Assembly: GCA_002104905.1 (NCBI GenBank)
Contig: MCFE01000323.1
Coordinates: forward strand, 30,943-94,942
Reading direction: 5' to 3'
DNA: 64,000 nucleotides
Source: Basidiobolus meristosporus CBS 931.73
Taxonomy: Eukaryota > Basidiobolomycota > Basidiobolomycetes > Basidiobolales > Basidiobolaceae
The notes beneath the pieces are model-generated. The model saw only the letters and a list, made by a program, of their open reading frames with translations, searched no databases and was not told the origin of the DNA. The translations under genes were made by a program, and so were the position numbers. Positions 9,827 through 19,656 of the stretch are shown here, piece by piece; position 1 is the first letter of the stretch, and the number at the start of each line of letters is the position of its first letter.

Positions 9827-10897
9827 TGTGGTGGTGTATAGGTCCAAGGGAGAGATACGTCCAACACTTCTCAAGTGTTTTGTGTGTGGGGTGTTCACTG
9901 GGTGCAATAACCTCTGGCAAAAGCTTGCTAGGAATACTTGGGTTCTGTCTCTAATCTAATGTGAAGGGGAATAAAGCCACAAGCTTGTCAAGGGAAAACT
10001 ATTGAGCTACAATCCCCAACTTAGTTGGCGTCTTAACAAAAGTATGTGCTGGGTTCAGCGTCCTTTGAGATGACAATGTACTAAAGCTTCCAAAGTCAAA
10101 ACAACTGTAAACTCCACCAGCAGGGACTTGATAAGAATGCAGCTTTGGTCAATAGTTACAAAGACAGAAAAGTATCTTTGCCTGTACAAGAACAAACTTG
10201 GGAAAGAATCAAATATAATAAAAGATACCTACTCTGAGTATTCCTCACAAGTAGTGCCTCCAAGGTCAGTTGGCTGTCAGCGCGGTTTCCTGGGAGTGTC
10301 CTGTGGTCTAGGGTTGGAAGTTCAGGTAGCAGCAGGTAGCAGTGATCACACTAATCAACAAGTCGGTATATTGATAAAAGGGATGATGATTTATTGTTGA
10401 GGGATAGCCTCCCTTATATACTTTTCTTACTGGCTAAGTGATTACTAATCATGGTGTTCCAGAAGGTTCCAGAGATCAATAGAAATCTTAATGACATCAG
10501 AATGACCTAAGAATGTTCTAAGTAGGTGCCGGAAGGTTCTAAGAGGCACAGCACATCCGACCAATCAGGAATCAGTATTCTGAAACCTGTGTAACATGGG
10601 GATACCATATATGGTATGGAAGTGGTAGGGATGGTGACACGGGCTGATCATGTGTCACGGGTACTGGCGCGGGTACTTGCCTAATATAGAAGTACTTATA
10701 GCTAGTAATCTTACATAAAGTGAGGGTTAACTTATGCAATAAGGTAAGCAGGTGTGATAGTCAACCGGCTTATGGGATAGTACTGATTGGGTAAGACAAA
10801 TGGGATAAAACTAAAATAAGTGTAGTAGAGATATAGGGAAGTAGAAAATAAGGGAATGAGCACATCTGTCAGTGGGTGTCACTGTCACCCCACTACA
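9827..10897 (-). repeat. Left LTR (3' LTR in element orientation)
   Basis: 1071 bp, TGTGGTGG...CCACTACA on the plus strand, with TG/CA ends. It is nearly identical to 15931-17001. On the minus strand a TATA-like motif is present near 10420 (complement of ctTATATAC), consistent with an LTR promoter. The 90-codon plus-strand frame inside it is repeated in the other LTR and is not treated as a gene. Confidence 0.96.
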
Positions 10898-10913
10898 TCC
10901 ACCCCCCTCTCAG
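10898..10913 (-). other. Polypurine tract of gypsy element
   Basis: On the minus strand the bases just before the 3' LTR read GAGAGGGGGGTGGA, an almost pure purine run expected to prime plus-strand DNA synthesis. Confidence 0.75.
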
Positions 10914-10936
10914 CTTTGAACTTGGGTCAAAGCAAA

Positions 10937-13900
10937 CTAATCTTGATGTGCGAAATTCCTATGCTTGAATAACTTAAGTCGATTTCCAGCAACTGGTGCT
11001 CTCAACTGGGTGTTGTCAAGCTCAGATATGTAATAACTTCCATTTCCAATCACTTTGGAAATGAGGTAGGGGCCAGTCCATTTGTTGTCAAACTTCCGAC
11101 TCCATTGCTTGTCCAAGGTAGAATCGTAGAGTAATACTGGGTCTCCTAGTGATAGTGGTTTTGGCCTTGTTGGGTGTGATTTGTCAAAGGGCACCTTGTT
11201 CTTTAGTCGTGTATCCTTAAGTTGTTCAGCAGCTCTGCTGATATTCAAGTCATGGTGATCAAGTTGCTGTATGCGAGTTGCAAGGAGGTCTTCAGTCTGC
11301 ATATTGGATCTCCAATTCAATGAGTTCCAAGTGACTGTGTTTAACTCAACTGGTAGTATGCAGTCATGTCCATAGAGTAGCTTGAATGGCGATGATCCAG
11401 TTGTCCTCTTAGTAGTAATTCTATCTGCCCACAGTGCAAGATGTAATTGCTGTGGCCACAGTGTTGTGTTATTCTCACAGGCCTTGACAAGAGAGTTCAC
11501 CAATGGTCCATGTCCTCTCTCTATCATTCCATTGGCTTGAGGGTGGTAAGCTGTTGTGAAAGCTATGTGTATCTTGTACTTTGAGCACAACTCCTGGATC
11601 ATTTGGGATGTCATCTCTCCTCTGTCAGCAACAAACTGTTGGATGCAGCCAAATCTGCAGATGATGTCTTCAAGTATAAATCTCCATATGGTATGGCTCT
11701 TGTTGTTGGGCAAGGCTCGAGCCTCTGCCCATCCACTAAGGTCATCTCTAGCAACAATCAGGTACTTTTTTGATCCAGCTGTTGGCATGTGGACAAGGTC
11801 AATACCAACCTTTTGCCATAGACAGATTGTGTAAGTAGGATGCAGTGGTTCTTCATAACGCTTGGAGGATCTCTTCTGGCAGGCTACACATGACTCAACA
11901 AAGTGCTGGACATCATAGTACATGTTTTCCCAGTAGTACCTCTGAGCTGTGGTATTGTATGTGGCTTCTCGTCCTCTATGTCCTCCTGGTTCTCCTTGGT
12001 GGATACTTGTCATGATGTTCAGTTGCTCTTGAGGGGTGGTGACTACTCTTCTTGGCATAAGTCCAGGCTTCACTCGCTTAAAGAGAAGATCATCTTTAAG
12101 ATAGTAGTGGTGTGCCTTCTTCCTGAGTTTTCTAAACTCCTGAATATCCATCCAACTAGGTTTCTTAAGTGTCCTTAGATATTCCTTGATCAGACTCCAG
12201 GTAGTTCTCTCTTGGTCTTTGATGGCAATCTGTCGGATCTCTGCATCGATAATATCGTCAAAGTGAGGGTCCAAGTCTTCAAATAATTGTGGTCCCTTCC
12301 TGGAGAGTGCATCAGCCACAACATTTGTCTTGCCAGGGATATGTTTGACCTCAAAGTCAAACATTTTCAGCCATGCCATCCATCGGTTTGTGGCATCATC
12401 AGGTAGGTCAGGCTTGTTGATCATTCCTATAAGTGGCTTGGCATCTGTCTCCAGGATAAAATGTGTCATGTAGAGTTGTGACTTCAGTTTCCTCAGCATC
12501 TTCACAACTCCTAGTAGTTCTCTCTTAATCTGTGAGTATCTTTGTTCTCTAGGAGAGAATAGGCAGCTCTCATATCTGCAGGCATAGCGGTTGCCATCTT
12601 CATCATCTTGTCCAAGTAGTGCTCCAGCTCCTATGGGGCTTGCATCCACTGTCAAAATAGGTGGGCATTCAGTGTTTTGATAGTCAAGAGGTCTTAGAAC
12701 TGGTGGAGATACTAAGGCCTCTTTCAGTAATTGCATGGCTTCTTCTTGCTCTTCTCCCCAGATAAATGGGGTATTCTTTCTCTGTAGTCGGTAGATTGGT
12801 TCTGCTATCTCAGAAAATCTTGGGATCCAGATCCTAAAGAACCCACAAGCTGCCACAAAGCCACGAGCTTGTGTTAGATTTGTGGGGGTAGGCCAGTTGC
12901 ATATCTTTTGTGTCTTGGAGTCTCCAGGTGAGCGACCAAAGGTGTTGCATTTTTGTCCAACAATGGATATCTCTGATACACCAAAGCTGCTTTTCTCACC
13001 ACTGATGGTGAGTCCAGCTTCTTCAATGGCTCCTAGTATGGCATCATTGTCTGCAATATGGTCATAGACAAACTTTCTTACTCCAGGCATAACTTCAGTG
13101 GTGTCCCGGAATTTTGATCCTTTGATGCCTATGTCATCCACAAAGACAGCAAGTTTCTCAGGTATAAACTGGTATAGCACATTCACCATGCATCTCTGGA
13201 ACTGAGCCACGGAGTTTGTAGCCCCTTGGCTGAGTCTTGTCATCCTTAATAGTCCAAATGGTGTCTGTAGTGCAAACATATCTCTTGATGTCTCATCAAG
13301 GGGAATCTGGTCATATCCTGAGTAGAGATCGTATGTTGAGTAGATGGAGTGGCCACTAAAGCTTTCTGCAAAGTCATCAATAGATGGAGGTATAGCAGCA
13401 TCTCTGATAGTGACAGCATTTGCAGGTTGCATGTCTTGAATGAATCGGAGCTTTCCATTCTTCTTTTTGGTTACAAACCATCTGTTAGCATAGGGCCCAT
13501 GGCAAGGTTCTAGGATACCAGCTTCTATCTTCTTCTTAAGTAGGTCATGCACATCAGCTTGGAGTCCTCTGGGCAGTGGGTAAGGCTTAAATGACCAGGG
13601 TGTGTGGGGCACTGTATGAATCTTGATGGGTTTTTCAACCGATGTCTTTAAGAGTCCCATCTCCTTGTCATTATATGAGAAGACCTTATCATGCCTTTTC
13701 AAGGTCTCCTTAAATAATAGTATCTCCTCTGGTGTAAGGTTTCCATCACCAATGATAAGTTGCTTAAGTCTCTCAGGTGTAAGTCGTGTATCATCTGGTG
13801 TTTCTTCTGGTGGTCTAATGTAATCAGCAGGTCGGGATCCATCAGTCAAAGGTGTAAGTGATGGTCTAATCTTCTGTTCTACTGTCTTGTATTTTGTTCG

Positions 13901-15790
13901 AACCATAGCTGTTTGCTCCTGTATACCTAATGAGCAGCTCCAAATGTTGGGGTGTATATTGTCAGGCTCTTCATCTTCTTCCATAACAAGATGTGTCTTC
14001 TGGCAAGCAGTATGTGTCCTCTTATTGTTGGGTGTTACACCACAGAAGGTTGACTGTAGTCCTGGATTGGATCCTTGTATGGTGTACCATACTGACCCAT
14101 CGGAATAGTTGGTAGTTGTAGCCTTAGTACTGGTTTCCCATGGTCTACCTAGCAGAAGGTCAAAGTTTGCCTTCTGGCAGATGAAGAGGGGAAGCCAGAC
14201 CTTGATTCCTTGTACCTCAATAGGGAACTTGTGCACTACACCGTAGAGTGGACTAGATCCTGAGTTTGCATCAGTCATGTTCCATCCAATATCTCTATCA
14301 ACAGGCAGTAGCTCCTTGCTTCTAAGTGTCTTCCAGAAGTCTAGCGGCATAACACAAATCTCTGAGCCACTGTCAATATGGCAGTCAACAGGGTCATCAT
14401 ATATATATCCTTTCACCACAGCAGTTGCAACTGAGTAAAAGGTCTTATACTCAGTAGTGTTGTCATCTTTTTGGTGGTCTTCATGGTTTGTGTGAATAAT
14501 ATGGGTGTCCATATGTTCAACAGCTTGTCGTCTTGTTCTAAGCTGCTCATCAAAGGTCTTCCTAACAGATGGGGATACACTCATGATTTCTCCAACCGAC
14601 AAAGTGAGGTTCTGCTTCAGCAGCTTCTCAGTAATCAGTTGAGGGCTTGAGTAGCTTGTTATCTTTGAGGTCATCTGAAAGTGAGGCAATGGATCTTGGG
14701 TGGGCAGCATACTAGGCCTCTTGTCAATAACAACTTCAGGTTCTTCAAATCGTGGTCTTCTAAGGATGGGTTTGGCAGGTTCTTCAGGGAGGTGTCTTTT
14801 GGTAGCAAAGGCATCAACTTCATATTGTCTGTTGTCAGAGCTGCTTGGACTCACTTTATGGGTCCCAATAGGGGCATCAACAGTAATCTTTCTGGTTGCT
14901 GAGTCAGATTTCTGGAAAAGGGCTCTCATCCCTCCTCTTCGGAAATTAGTGGGAATCCTCCTTCCTTCCTTGTCAGCAAGCATTCCATCAGCATCAAACT
15001 GTACTGCTCCTTCTCTGAGTAGCTGACTAAGCTCTGAGCATTCTCGTCTGGCATGCTGAGTAGAGTCACACCAGATGCAGTGCCTGGGCAAAGGTCTTTG
15101 TCCCTCAGTAGGAACCTCAGCTGAGCCATTAATCTTGAGGGCTAGCTTTTGTAACTGTTCAGCAAGTTGGTCAATTCTGTCGGTAGTGTAGGTCTGATTG
15201 TCAGCAGCAGCACTCCTTGGCTCCTTGGTTGACTGGTCTGGCAGATTAGATGTCAGGAGTCTCATAAAGGTAGAAGTTTGCTTTGCCTCTAGGAGAACAC
15301 GTTTCATCTCTGCAAAGCAAGGAATGCCAGACTTGTCATCCTTGGCAGCATGTAAGTCAACTTTCCTTGCCAAGTCCTGGGGAAGCCCTTGTGCAAGGTA
15401 AAGTGTCATGGTAAACTCAGTTATAGCCTGGGACTCTAGGAGTGGCTTGGCCATATCTTCATACTGTTGAATGAACTCTTCAAGTGGTAGCTTGGAAAGT
15501 CCAGTTCTTCCAAAGTGCCTGAGATCTTCAATTCCATAGTATATCTGGGGTCTACCATACTCGGTCTGTAGGTAGGTCTTCATTAAGGCCCAGTCAGTGA
15601 GAATGTCTCCTTGTCTGAGAAGCTTAGTGGTAATATCATCGGTGCAGTAGTAGGGGAAGTCTTCAGCCATTTCTTGTTCAGATAGACTGCACATCTTGCA
15701 GAGCTTCTCCCATTTGAATATGAAGCTTTCCACATTCTTTCCATCAAACTGTGGGGCTCCATGTGAGAGTGGTAATGGCATAGAGTTCAT
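10937..15790 (-). CDS. Gag-Pol polyprotein of gypsy element, 1617 aa, intact
   Basis: A single frame encodes all retrotransposon functions. Gag (residues 1-260) ends in a CCHC zinc knuckle at C238, C241, H246, C251. The aspartic protease has DSG at 473-475. Reverse transcriptase spans about 720-950, with D821 in TYDLYSGYDQ and FVDD at 883-886. RNase H has D1049, E1091 and D1116. Integrase has HHCC (H1264, H1271, C1301, C1304) and the triad D1331, D1389, E1424, followed by a GPY-like motif (WTGPYLISK) near the C-terminus. I see no chromodomain. PR-RT-RH-IN is the Ty3/gypsy order. There is no stop, frameshift or loss of a visible catalytic residue. Gag and Pol are fused, so no frameshift signal is needed. 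The start at 15790 lies 140 nt inside the 5' LTR. Confidence 0.96.
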   Translation of the reverse strand: MNSMPLPLSHGAPQFDGKNVESFIFKWEKLCKMCSLSEQEMAEDFPYYCTDDITTKLLRQGDILTDWALMKTYLQTEYGRPQIYYGIEDLRHFGRTGLSKLPLEEFIQQYEDMAKPLLESQAITEFTMTLYLAQGLPQDLARKVDLHAAKDDKSGIPCFAEMKRVLLEAKQTSTFMRLLTSNLPDQSTKEPRSAAADNQTYTTDRIDQLAEQLQKLALKINGSAEVPTEGQRPLPRHCIWCDSTQHARRECSELSQLLREGAVQFDADGMLADKEGRRIPTNFRRGGMRALFQKSDSATRKITVDAPIGTHKVSPSSSDNRQYEVDAFATKRHLPEEPAKPILRRPRFEEPEVVIDKRPSMLPTQDPLPHFQMTSKITSYSSPQLITEKLLKQNLTLSVGEIMSVSPSVRKTFDEQLRTRRQAVEHMDTHIIHTNHEDHQKDDNTTEYKTFYSVATAVVKGYIYDDPVDCHIDSGSEICVMPLDFWKTLRSKELLPVDRDIGWNMTDANSGSSPLYGVVHKFPIEVQGIKVWLPLFICQKANFDLLLGRPWETSTKATTTNYSDGSVWYTIQGSNPGLQSTFCGVTPNNKRTHTACQKTHLVMEEDEEPDNIHPNIWSCSLGIQEQTAMVRTKYKTVEQKIRPSLTPLTDGSRPADYIRPPEETPDDTRLTPERLKQLIIGDGNLTPEEILLFKETLKRHDKVFSYNDKEMGLLKTSVEKPIKIHTVPHTPWSFKPYPLPRGLQADVHDLLKKKIEAGILEPCHGPYANRWFVTKKKNGKLRFIQDMQPANAVTIRDAAIPPSIDDFAESFSGHSIYSTYDLYSGYDQIPLDETSRDMFALQTPFGLLRMTRLSQGATNSVAQFQRCMVNVLYQFIPEKLAVFVDDIGIKGSKFRDTTEVMPGVRKFVYDHIADNDAILGAIEEAGLTISGEKSSFGVSEISIVGQKCNTFGRSPGDSKTQKICNWPTPTNLTQARGFVAACGFFRIWIPRFSEIAEPIYRLQRKNTPFIWGEEQEEAMQLLKEALVSPPVLRPLDYQNTECPPILTVDASPIGAGALLGQDDEDGNRYACRYESCLFSPREQRYSQIKRELLGVVKMLRKLKSQLYMTHFILETDAKPLIGMINKPDLPDDATNRWMAWLKMFDFEVKHIPGKTNVVADALSRKGPQLFEDLDPHFDDIIDAEIRQIAIKDQERTTWSLIKEYLRTLKKPSWMDIQEFRKLRKKAHHYYLKDDLLFKRVKPGLMPRRVVTTPQEQLNIMTSIHQGEPGGHRGREATYNTTAQRYYWENMYYDVQHFVESCVACQKRSSKRYEEPLHPTYTICLWQKVGIDLVHMPTAGSKKYLIVARDDLSGWAEARALPNNKSHTIWRFILEDIICRFGCIQQFVADRGEMTSQMIQELCSKYKIHIAFTTAYHPQANGMIERGHGPLVNSLVKACENNTTLWPQQLHLALWADRITTKRTTGSSPFKLLYGHDCILPVELNTVTWNSLNWRSNMQTEDLLATRIQQLDHHDLNISRAAEQLKDTRLKNKVPFDKSHPTRPKPLSLGDPVLLYDSTLDKQWSRKFDNKWTGPYLISKVIGNGSYYISELDNTQLRAPVAGNRLKLFKHRNFAHQD

Positions 15791-15907
15791 GTTGGGCAGG
15801 TAGGTTGGTGTTGTAATCTTGGTAATATCGGTAGTCTCTTTTCAATAGGTGGATAACAGCTCAAATCTTCAGGTAAATCTTGTTGGGTCCTAGGGAGCTT
15901 GTATGAA

Positions 15908-15930
15908 CCCCCCACGTTGGGTGCCAAATA
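15908..15930 (-). other. Primer-binding site of gypsy element
   Basis: Immediately next to the 5' LTR the minus strand reads TTTGGCACCCAACGTGGGG, the usual position for tRNA priming. I cannot name the tRNA with confidence. Confidence 0.6.
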
Positions 15931-17001
15931 TGTGGTGGTGTATAGGTCCAAGGGAGAGATACGTCCAACACTTCTCAAGTGTTTTGTGTGTGGGGTGTTC
16001 ACTGGGTGCGATAACCTCTGGCAAAAGCTTGCTAGGAATACTTGGGTTCTGTCTCTAATCTAATGTGAAGGGGAATAAAGCCACAAGCTTGTCAAGGGAA
16101 AACTATTGAGCTACAATCCCCAACTTAGTTGGCGTCTTAACAAAAGTATGTGCTGGGTTCAGCGTCCTTTGAGATGACAATGTACTAAAGCTTCCAAAGT
16201 CAAAACAACTGTAAACTCCACCAGCAGGGACTTGATAAGAATGCAGCTTTGGTCAATAGTTACAAAGACAGAAAAGTATCTTTGCCTGTACAAGAACAAA
16301 CTTGGGAAAGAATCAAATATAATAAAAGATACCTACTCTGAGTATTCCTCACAAGTAGTGCCTCCAAGGTCAGTTGGCTGTCAGCGCGGTTTCCTGGGAG
16401 TGTCCTGTGGTCTAGGGTTGGAAGTTCAGGTAGCAGCAGGTAGCAGTGATCACACTAATCAACAAGTCGGTATATTGATAAAAGGGATGATGATTTATTG
16501 TTGAGGGATAGCCTCCCTTATATACTTTTCTCACTGGCTAAGTGATTACTAATCATGGTGTTCCAGAAGGTTCCAGAGATCAATAGAAATCTTAATGACA
16601 TCAGAATGACCTAAGAATGTTCTAAGTAGGTGCCGGAAGGTTCTAAGAGGCACAGCACATCCGACCAATCAGGAATCAGTATTCTGAAACCTGTGTAACA
16701 TGGGGATACCATATATGGTATGGAAGTGGTAGGGATGGTGACACGGGCTGATCATGTGTCACGGGTACTGGCGCGGGTACTTGCCTAATATAGAAGTACT
16801 TATAGCTAGTAATCTTACATAAAGTGAGGGTTAACTTATGCAATAAGGTAAGCAGGTGTGATAGTCAACCGGCTTATGGGATAGTACTGATTGGGTAAGA
16901 CAAATGGGATAAAACTAAAATAAGTGTAGTAGAGATATAGGGAAGTAGAAAATAAGGGAATGAGCACATCTGTCAGTGGGTGTCACTGTCACCCCACTAC
17001 A
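15931..17001 (-). repeat. Right LTR (5' LTR in element orientation)
   Basis: 1071 bp and the near-identical partner of 9827-10897. It carries the element promoter reading toward lower coordinates. The flanking GCGG at 17002-17005 completes the target duplication. Confidence 0.96.
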
Positions 17002-17005
17002 GCGG

Positions 17006-17380
17006 TCACAAGCCAACTTCTACACAATTCTATACAGAATTCACACAAACAAAAGCCAGAGTACACCTATCAGGGGGACTAGAATCCAGCAGGGAGAAGG
17101 AATATATTGGCCAAATACCAAGAAGTTCTTTGCCAATAATGAGGATGTATTCATGGCAGAAGTGGCAACAACCAAGCATATGTTTGCAAGATGTATATGC
17201 TACCAGCAGTACAAGGTATACGGCAACTTTGCAAGTATCACACTAAAAAGCCGTAAAGTTGAGGTGATAGAAGTATGTCAATTGCAGCAGGTGTGCGCAT
17301 TTGTAGAGATTAGTAAGCAGGAGGCCATAGTTTCTTTTGGTTCAAACTATATGTGGAATACCCAAGGTAGTAGTGGGTAA
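17006..17380 (+). pseudogene. Tnp2-type transposase of C1, segment 3 (C-terminus)
   Basis: The first 32 nt complete the intron (to 17037). Coding resumes as IHTNKSQ and runs to TGA at 17378-17380, ending MWNTQGSSG. The block ATTKHMFARCICYQQYKVYG and the beta-rich end around it are shared by C4, C7, C11 and C12. They form the conserved C-terminal domain of this transposase. This segment has no internal stop. Confidence 0.8.
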
Positions 17381-17858
17381 GCAAATAAAGAAAGATGATT
17401 CTACAGTGGAATATATGAATTGCCCAAGGGGAGGTAGTAAAAGGAAATACCATTTGGTAAATTGGTACGGTAGCATTATACTGAACCAATGGCAGGCTGT
17501 CATACTGCCAAGAAAAAGCCATCAGAATCTTGGTGTGAGGCTGTCAAAATACTGTCATGTTTCTTGCCATATAAGGCAGTTGGAAGTCCTGGCCAACTGG
17601 ATCCACTTAAAATAGTAATAGAGCACTGAAAGACCGCAACAATACCATGCAAATATAGTGACAGCACCAATCAAAAATTGTCTAGTTTTATCCCTTTATT
17701 TGGCTGTAAAATTTGCAAAACACTGTCATGATCTTGTTATAAGATCATCAGGAGGGTCACTAATTCCAAGCTGCTGTTATTATGACAGTCTCTAAGTGGG
17801 ATCTTGATAGATGATCCGGATTGGATCCACCTGTGGGACCAAATTATTTTTCATAGGG
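17381..17858 (+). repeat. Right subterminal region and terminal repeat of C1
   Basis: A noncoding tail of 478 bp. It contains short repeated words such as GATCATC and GGATCCAC, and the same sequence follows the transposase in C4, C7 and C12. It ends in AATTATTTTTCATAGGG (17842-17858), the inverted counterpart of the left terminus at 44848. Confidence 0.75.
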
Positions 17859-18610
17859 TTGTGACAGCAGCTGTTGTCTTATTGATAATTCTTCTTGAAT
17901 ATTACGGGCTTCATATTGTTCCGGGTTGATAGTACTGATTGGTGGGCACTGCTGCATTTCTGTTGCACCTCTTTGCCTCTAGCTTTGGTAGCCTTTTCTT
18001 CCTTTACCTTCACCACACTCACTACCAGGTCTTTCCCTGCTAATTTGATTGAGTACTTCTTGTGTTGATCTATGTTTTCATGCTGATAAATGCTGCAAAT
18101 ATGCATCTGTTTTTACCTGCTTGTCCCTCACCAGCACTCTCCTGGATACCTGATGTTTCTTTGCCACTTATTTTGAGCTTATTTTTGGTTATTTTCACTC
18201 CCAAGTCTGGCACTGCTACTTTGGCCAAGTACTTCTTGATTTCTACTATATATTTACCATGAAAATGCTGCACTGGTGCATATGTTTATGCCAGCCTGCC
18301 GCTTGCTGGCATCCTTCTATTACCTGCCATGGCTTTACCACCTGTTTAGAACATAGCCTATTTGGATTTAGCCCTGCTTGTTGCACTGAATGTGAAAGCA
18401 AGCTGCTATCCAACTGCTCTTCTGCGGCTGCTTGTTGGGGGATTTGGTTGGGAACCAGACAACTTTGCCTTATTCATTGGTGGCATGCAAATGAAAGTGA
18501 GTCAAACCAAAGGAGGTATAGTAAATATATACATGTGTGTATGGTTCCATAACTATATCTATAATGCCTGTTGTATCCAAGAGATGATTGTAATAAAGCT
18601 TCTTAGTGGT
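17859..18610 (-). pseudogene. CACTA ORF A remnant (copy C2) that hosts C1
   Basis: Directly after the C1 terminus the sequence is an ORF A gene of a related CACTA copy. The N-terminal codons are on the minus strand with ATG at 18484-18486 (M-P-P-M-N-K-A-K, then SGSQPN). The middle is deleted, and a Lys-rich C-terminal part follows (17879-18273). Its closest relative is 25625-25858, which contains the uninterrupted version of the C1 insertion point. Several stops make it a pseudogene. The stretch 18487-18610 is the old promoter side. Confidence 0.65.
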
Positions 18611-18835
18611 TAATTGAACCAAAGGGGCAGCTTACCGGAAATTCTCAGAACTGTCAGAGTGTAGTAGAAATGTTAGCAGAAGAATTCTAGCTGATACTGA
18701 TCTTGGATGTAGCTAGATTTGGCTATGAAGGCAATGGAGTTTGTTTGCAACAAAGGCTAGGCTTAGTGTACTTGGAAGTGCTAGTTATGCTAGGCTTGAA
18801 TAGAAGGTAGAGCAGAATGGTTGAACTTCTACTTT
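18611..18835. other. Unassigned stretch
   Basis: I see no coding frame, terminal repeat or match to the other families in this interval. Confidence 0.3.
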
Positions 18836-19225
18836 TGTTGGGAAACAATCATGATTTTACTGAGACATATACTTCACCAAAATGTTCAGTAAAGCTTATT
18901 TATACATTTCTGATCAAGCTGAGTTAGTAAGCACCAAGAGACTGGGTGAATGGAAATCAATTTGGGCAATGACAGGTTCACAAGATATTTGAAAATTGCA
19001 TCACCAGTTAGTTGACGCCTAGGCAATTACTGAGTAGTTGTATAGATTGCAGATAACTATCTACTTAAAAAGGCTTGGAAGATCAGCCAACAACATAATG
19101 GCCATATGATATTGATCATGTGTTACGGTTGAAAGTTGATTTTGAGATGGATTAGAACAGACCATAACTGGTATTGGTTATGTTTGGGTTAGGGAACAAC
19201 AGTTAGGGTACTAAATCTTCCAACA
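18836..19225. repeat. Possible solo LTR of an unplaced family
   Basis: 390 bp beginning TGTTGGGAA and ending TTCCAACA, which gives the TG/CA ends and short inverted termini of an LTR. The flanking pentamers (ACTTT and GATTA) do not match, and there is no second copy in the window, so this is tentative. Confidence 0.3.
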
Positions 19226-19263
19226 GATTAAGGTTAGCTTGGTTGAGATCATAATGCACAACA

Positions 19264-19440
19264 TTACTTCCTTGTAGAAGAGGAGTCTTCTGATACCTTC
19301 TGGGTTGCCCTGTGGCCCCAATAGAGAGCAATAAAGTCAAAATCATCAAAGTTGGTGTAAGCTTTATAGGTGCTGAGTTTGGCCTTAATACCTTTGCACT
19401 TGACTAAATAAAAGCAAAATGGTTCTTCTCCATCATCCAG
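19264..19440 (-). pseudogene. Unrecognised minus-strand reading-frame fragment
   Basis: 58 open codons on the minus strand ending in TAA at 19264-19266. The residues are hydrophobic and aromatic-rich (FCFYLVKCKG, NFDDFDFIALYWG) with a Ser-rich tail. It has no ATG and is cut at 19440 by the copia LTR fragment. It lies just upstream, in its own direction, of the LTR-like sequence 18836-19225, so it may be the 3' coding end of that element. I do not recognise the family. Confidence 0.35.
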
Positions 19441-19656
19441 GTATCCAGAACATGAAAATTCTCACAGTTGTCCAAACAGCCCCAAGCTTTGCACACATGT
19501 GCTTGAGACCTTCCTTAATTTATTCTATGTGCTTGTAATGCCAAGACCATGTAAAAGTATAAATACTACTTTTATATTCAATAAATCATTGAGTGAAAAC
19601 TACATAATCTACTTGTCCTCCCAATCACTTCCAACATCTCCAATACTCTTACAGCA

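Larger units (their letters stand above)
9827..17001 (-). mobile_element. Ty3/gypsy LTR retrotransposon, apparently intact and recent
   Basis: A complete 7175-bp element with two 1071-bp LTRs, one uninterrupted Gag-Pol frame on the minus strand, a primer-binding site and a polypurine tract. It is flanked by GCGG (9823-9826 and 17002-17005). A shared T makes a 5-bp reading GCGGT also possible. The LTRs differ at only two positions that I can see (9906 versus 16010, and about 10429 versus 16533). This means insertion was recent and the copy may be able to move. It lies inside the C1 transposase gene. Confidence 0.97.
9807..17037 (+). other. 52-nt intron of Tnp2 gene, carrying the gypsy element
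   Basis: Without the gypsy insertion the intron is 20 nt (9807-9826) plus 32 nt (17006-17037), starting GTATGC and ending ATACAG. The same 52-nt interval occurs in C7 (32189-32240, complement) and C12 (56601-56652). In each case its removal, length 1 modulo 3, joins the upstream frame (KTPPR) to the downstream frame (IHTNKSQ). This explains why downstream codons are always in another frame. Splicing is inferred, not observed. Confidence 0.65.
1..17858 (+). mobile_element. CACTA/Plavaka-like (Tnp2) element C1, interrupted
   Basis: One long DNA transposon whose parts are spread over 17.9 kb by later insertions. Its own sequence is 1-2051, 8857-9826 and 17006-17858; the left end is outside the window. 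It encodes a companion protein on the minus strand (ORF A) and, divergently, a Tnp2-type transposase on the plus strand. The right terminus at 17842-17858 is the complement of CCCTATGAAAAATAATT, the terminal motif also found at 44848 and, in variant form, at 39774 and 57473. The Tnp2 frame resumes in register on both sides of each inserted element, which shows that these are insertions and not separate genes. Identification as Tnp2/CACTA rests on the zinc-finger N-terminus and the conserved core described under the transposase segments. The exact superfamily name (CACTA, EnSpm or Plavaka) is inference. Confidence 0.85.

Noticed and set aside
10128-10400. 90-codon plus-strand frame inside the gypsy LTR
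   Set aside because: It is repeated exactly in the other LTR (16232-16504), lies opposite to the element direction and shows no domain. It is a chance frame in the LTR.
19180-19215. Two TTAGGG words suggesting a telomeric tract
   Set aside because: The words are isolated, not in tandem, and lie in otherwise ordinary sequence.
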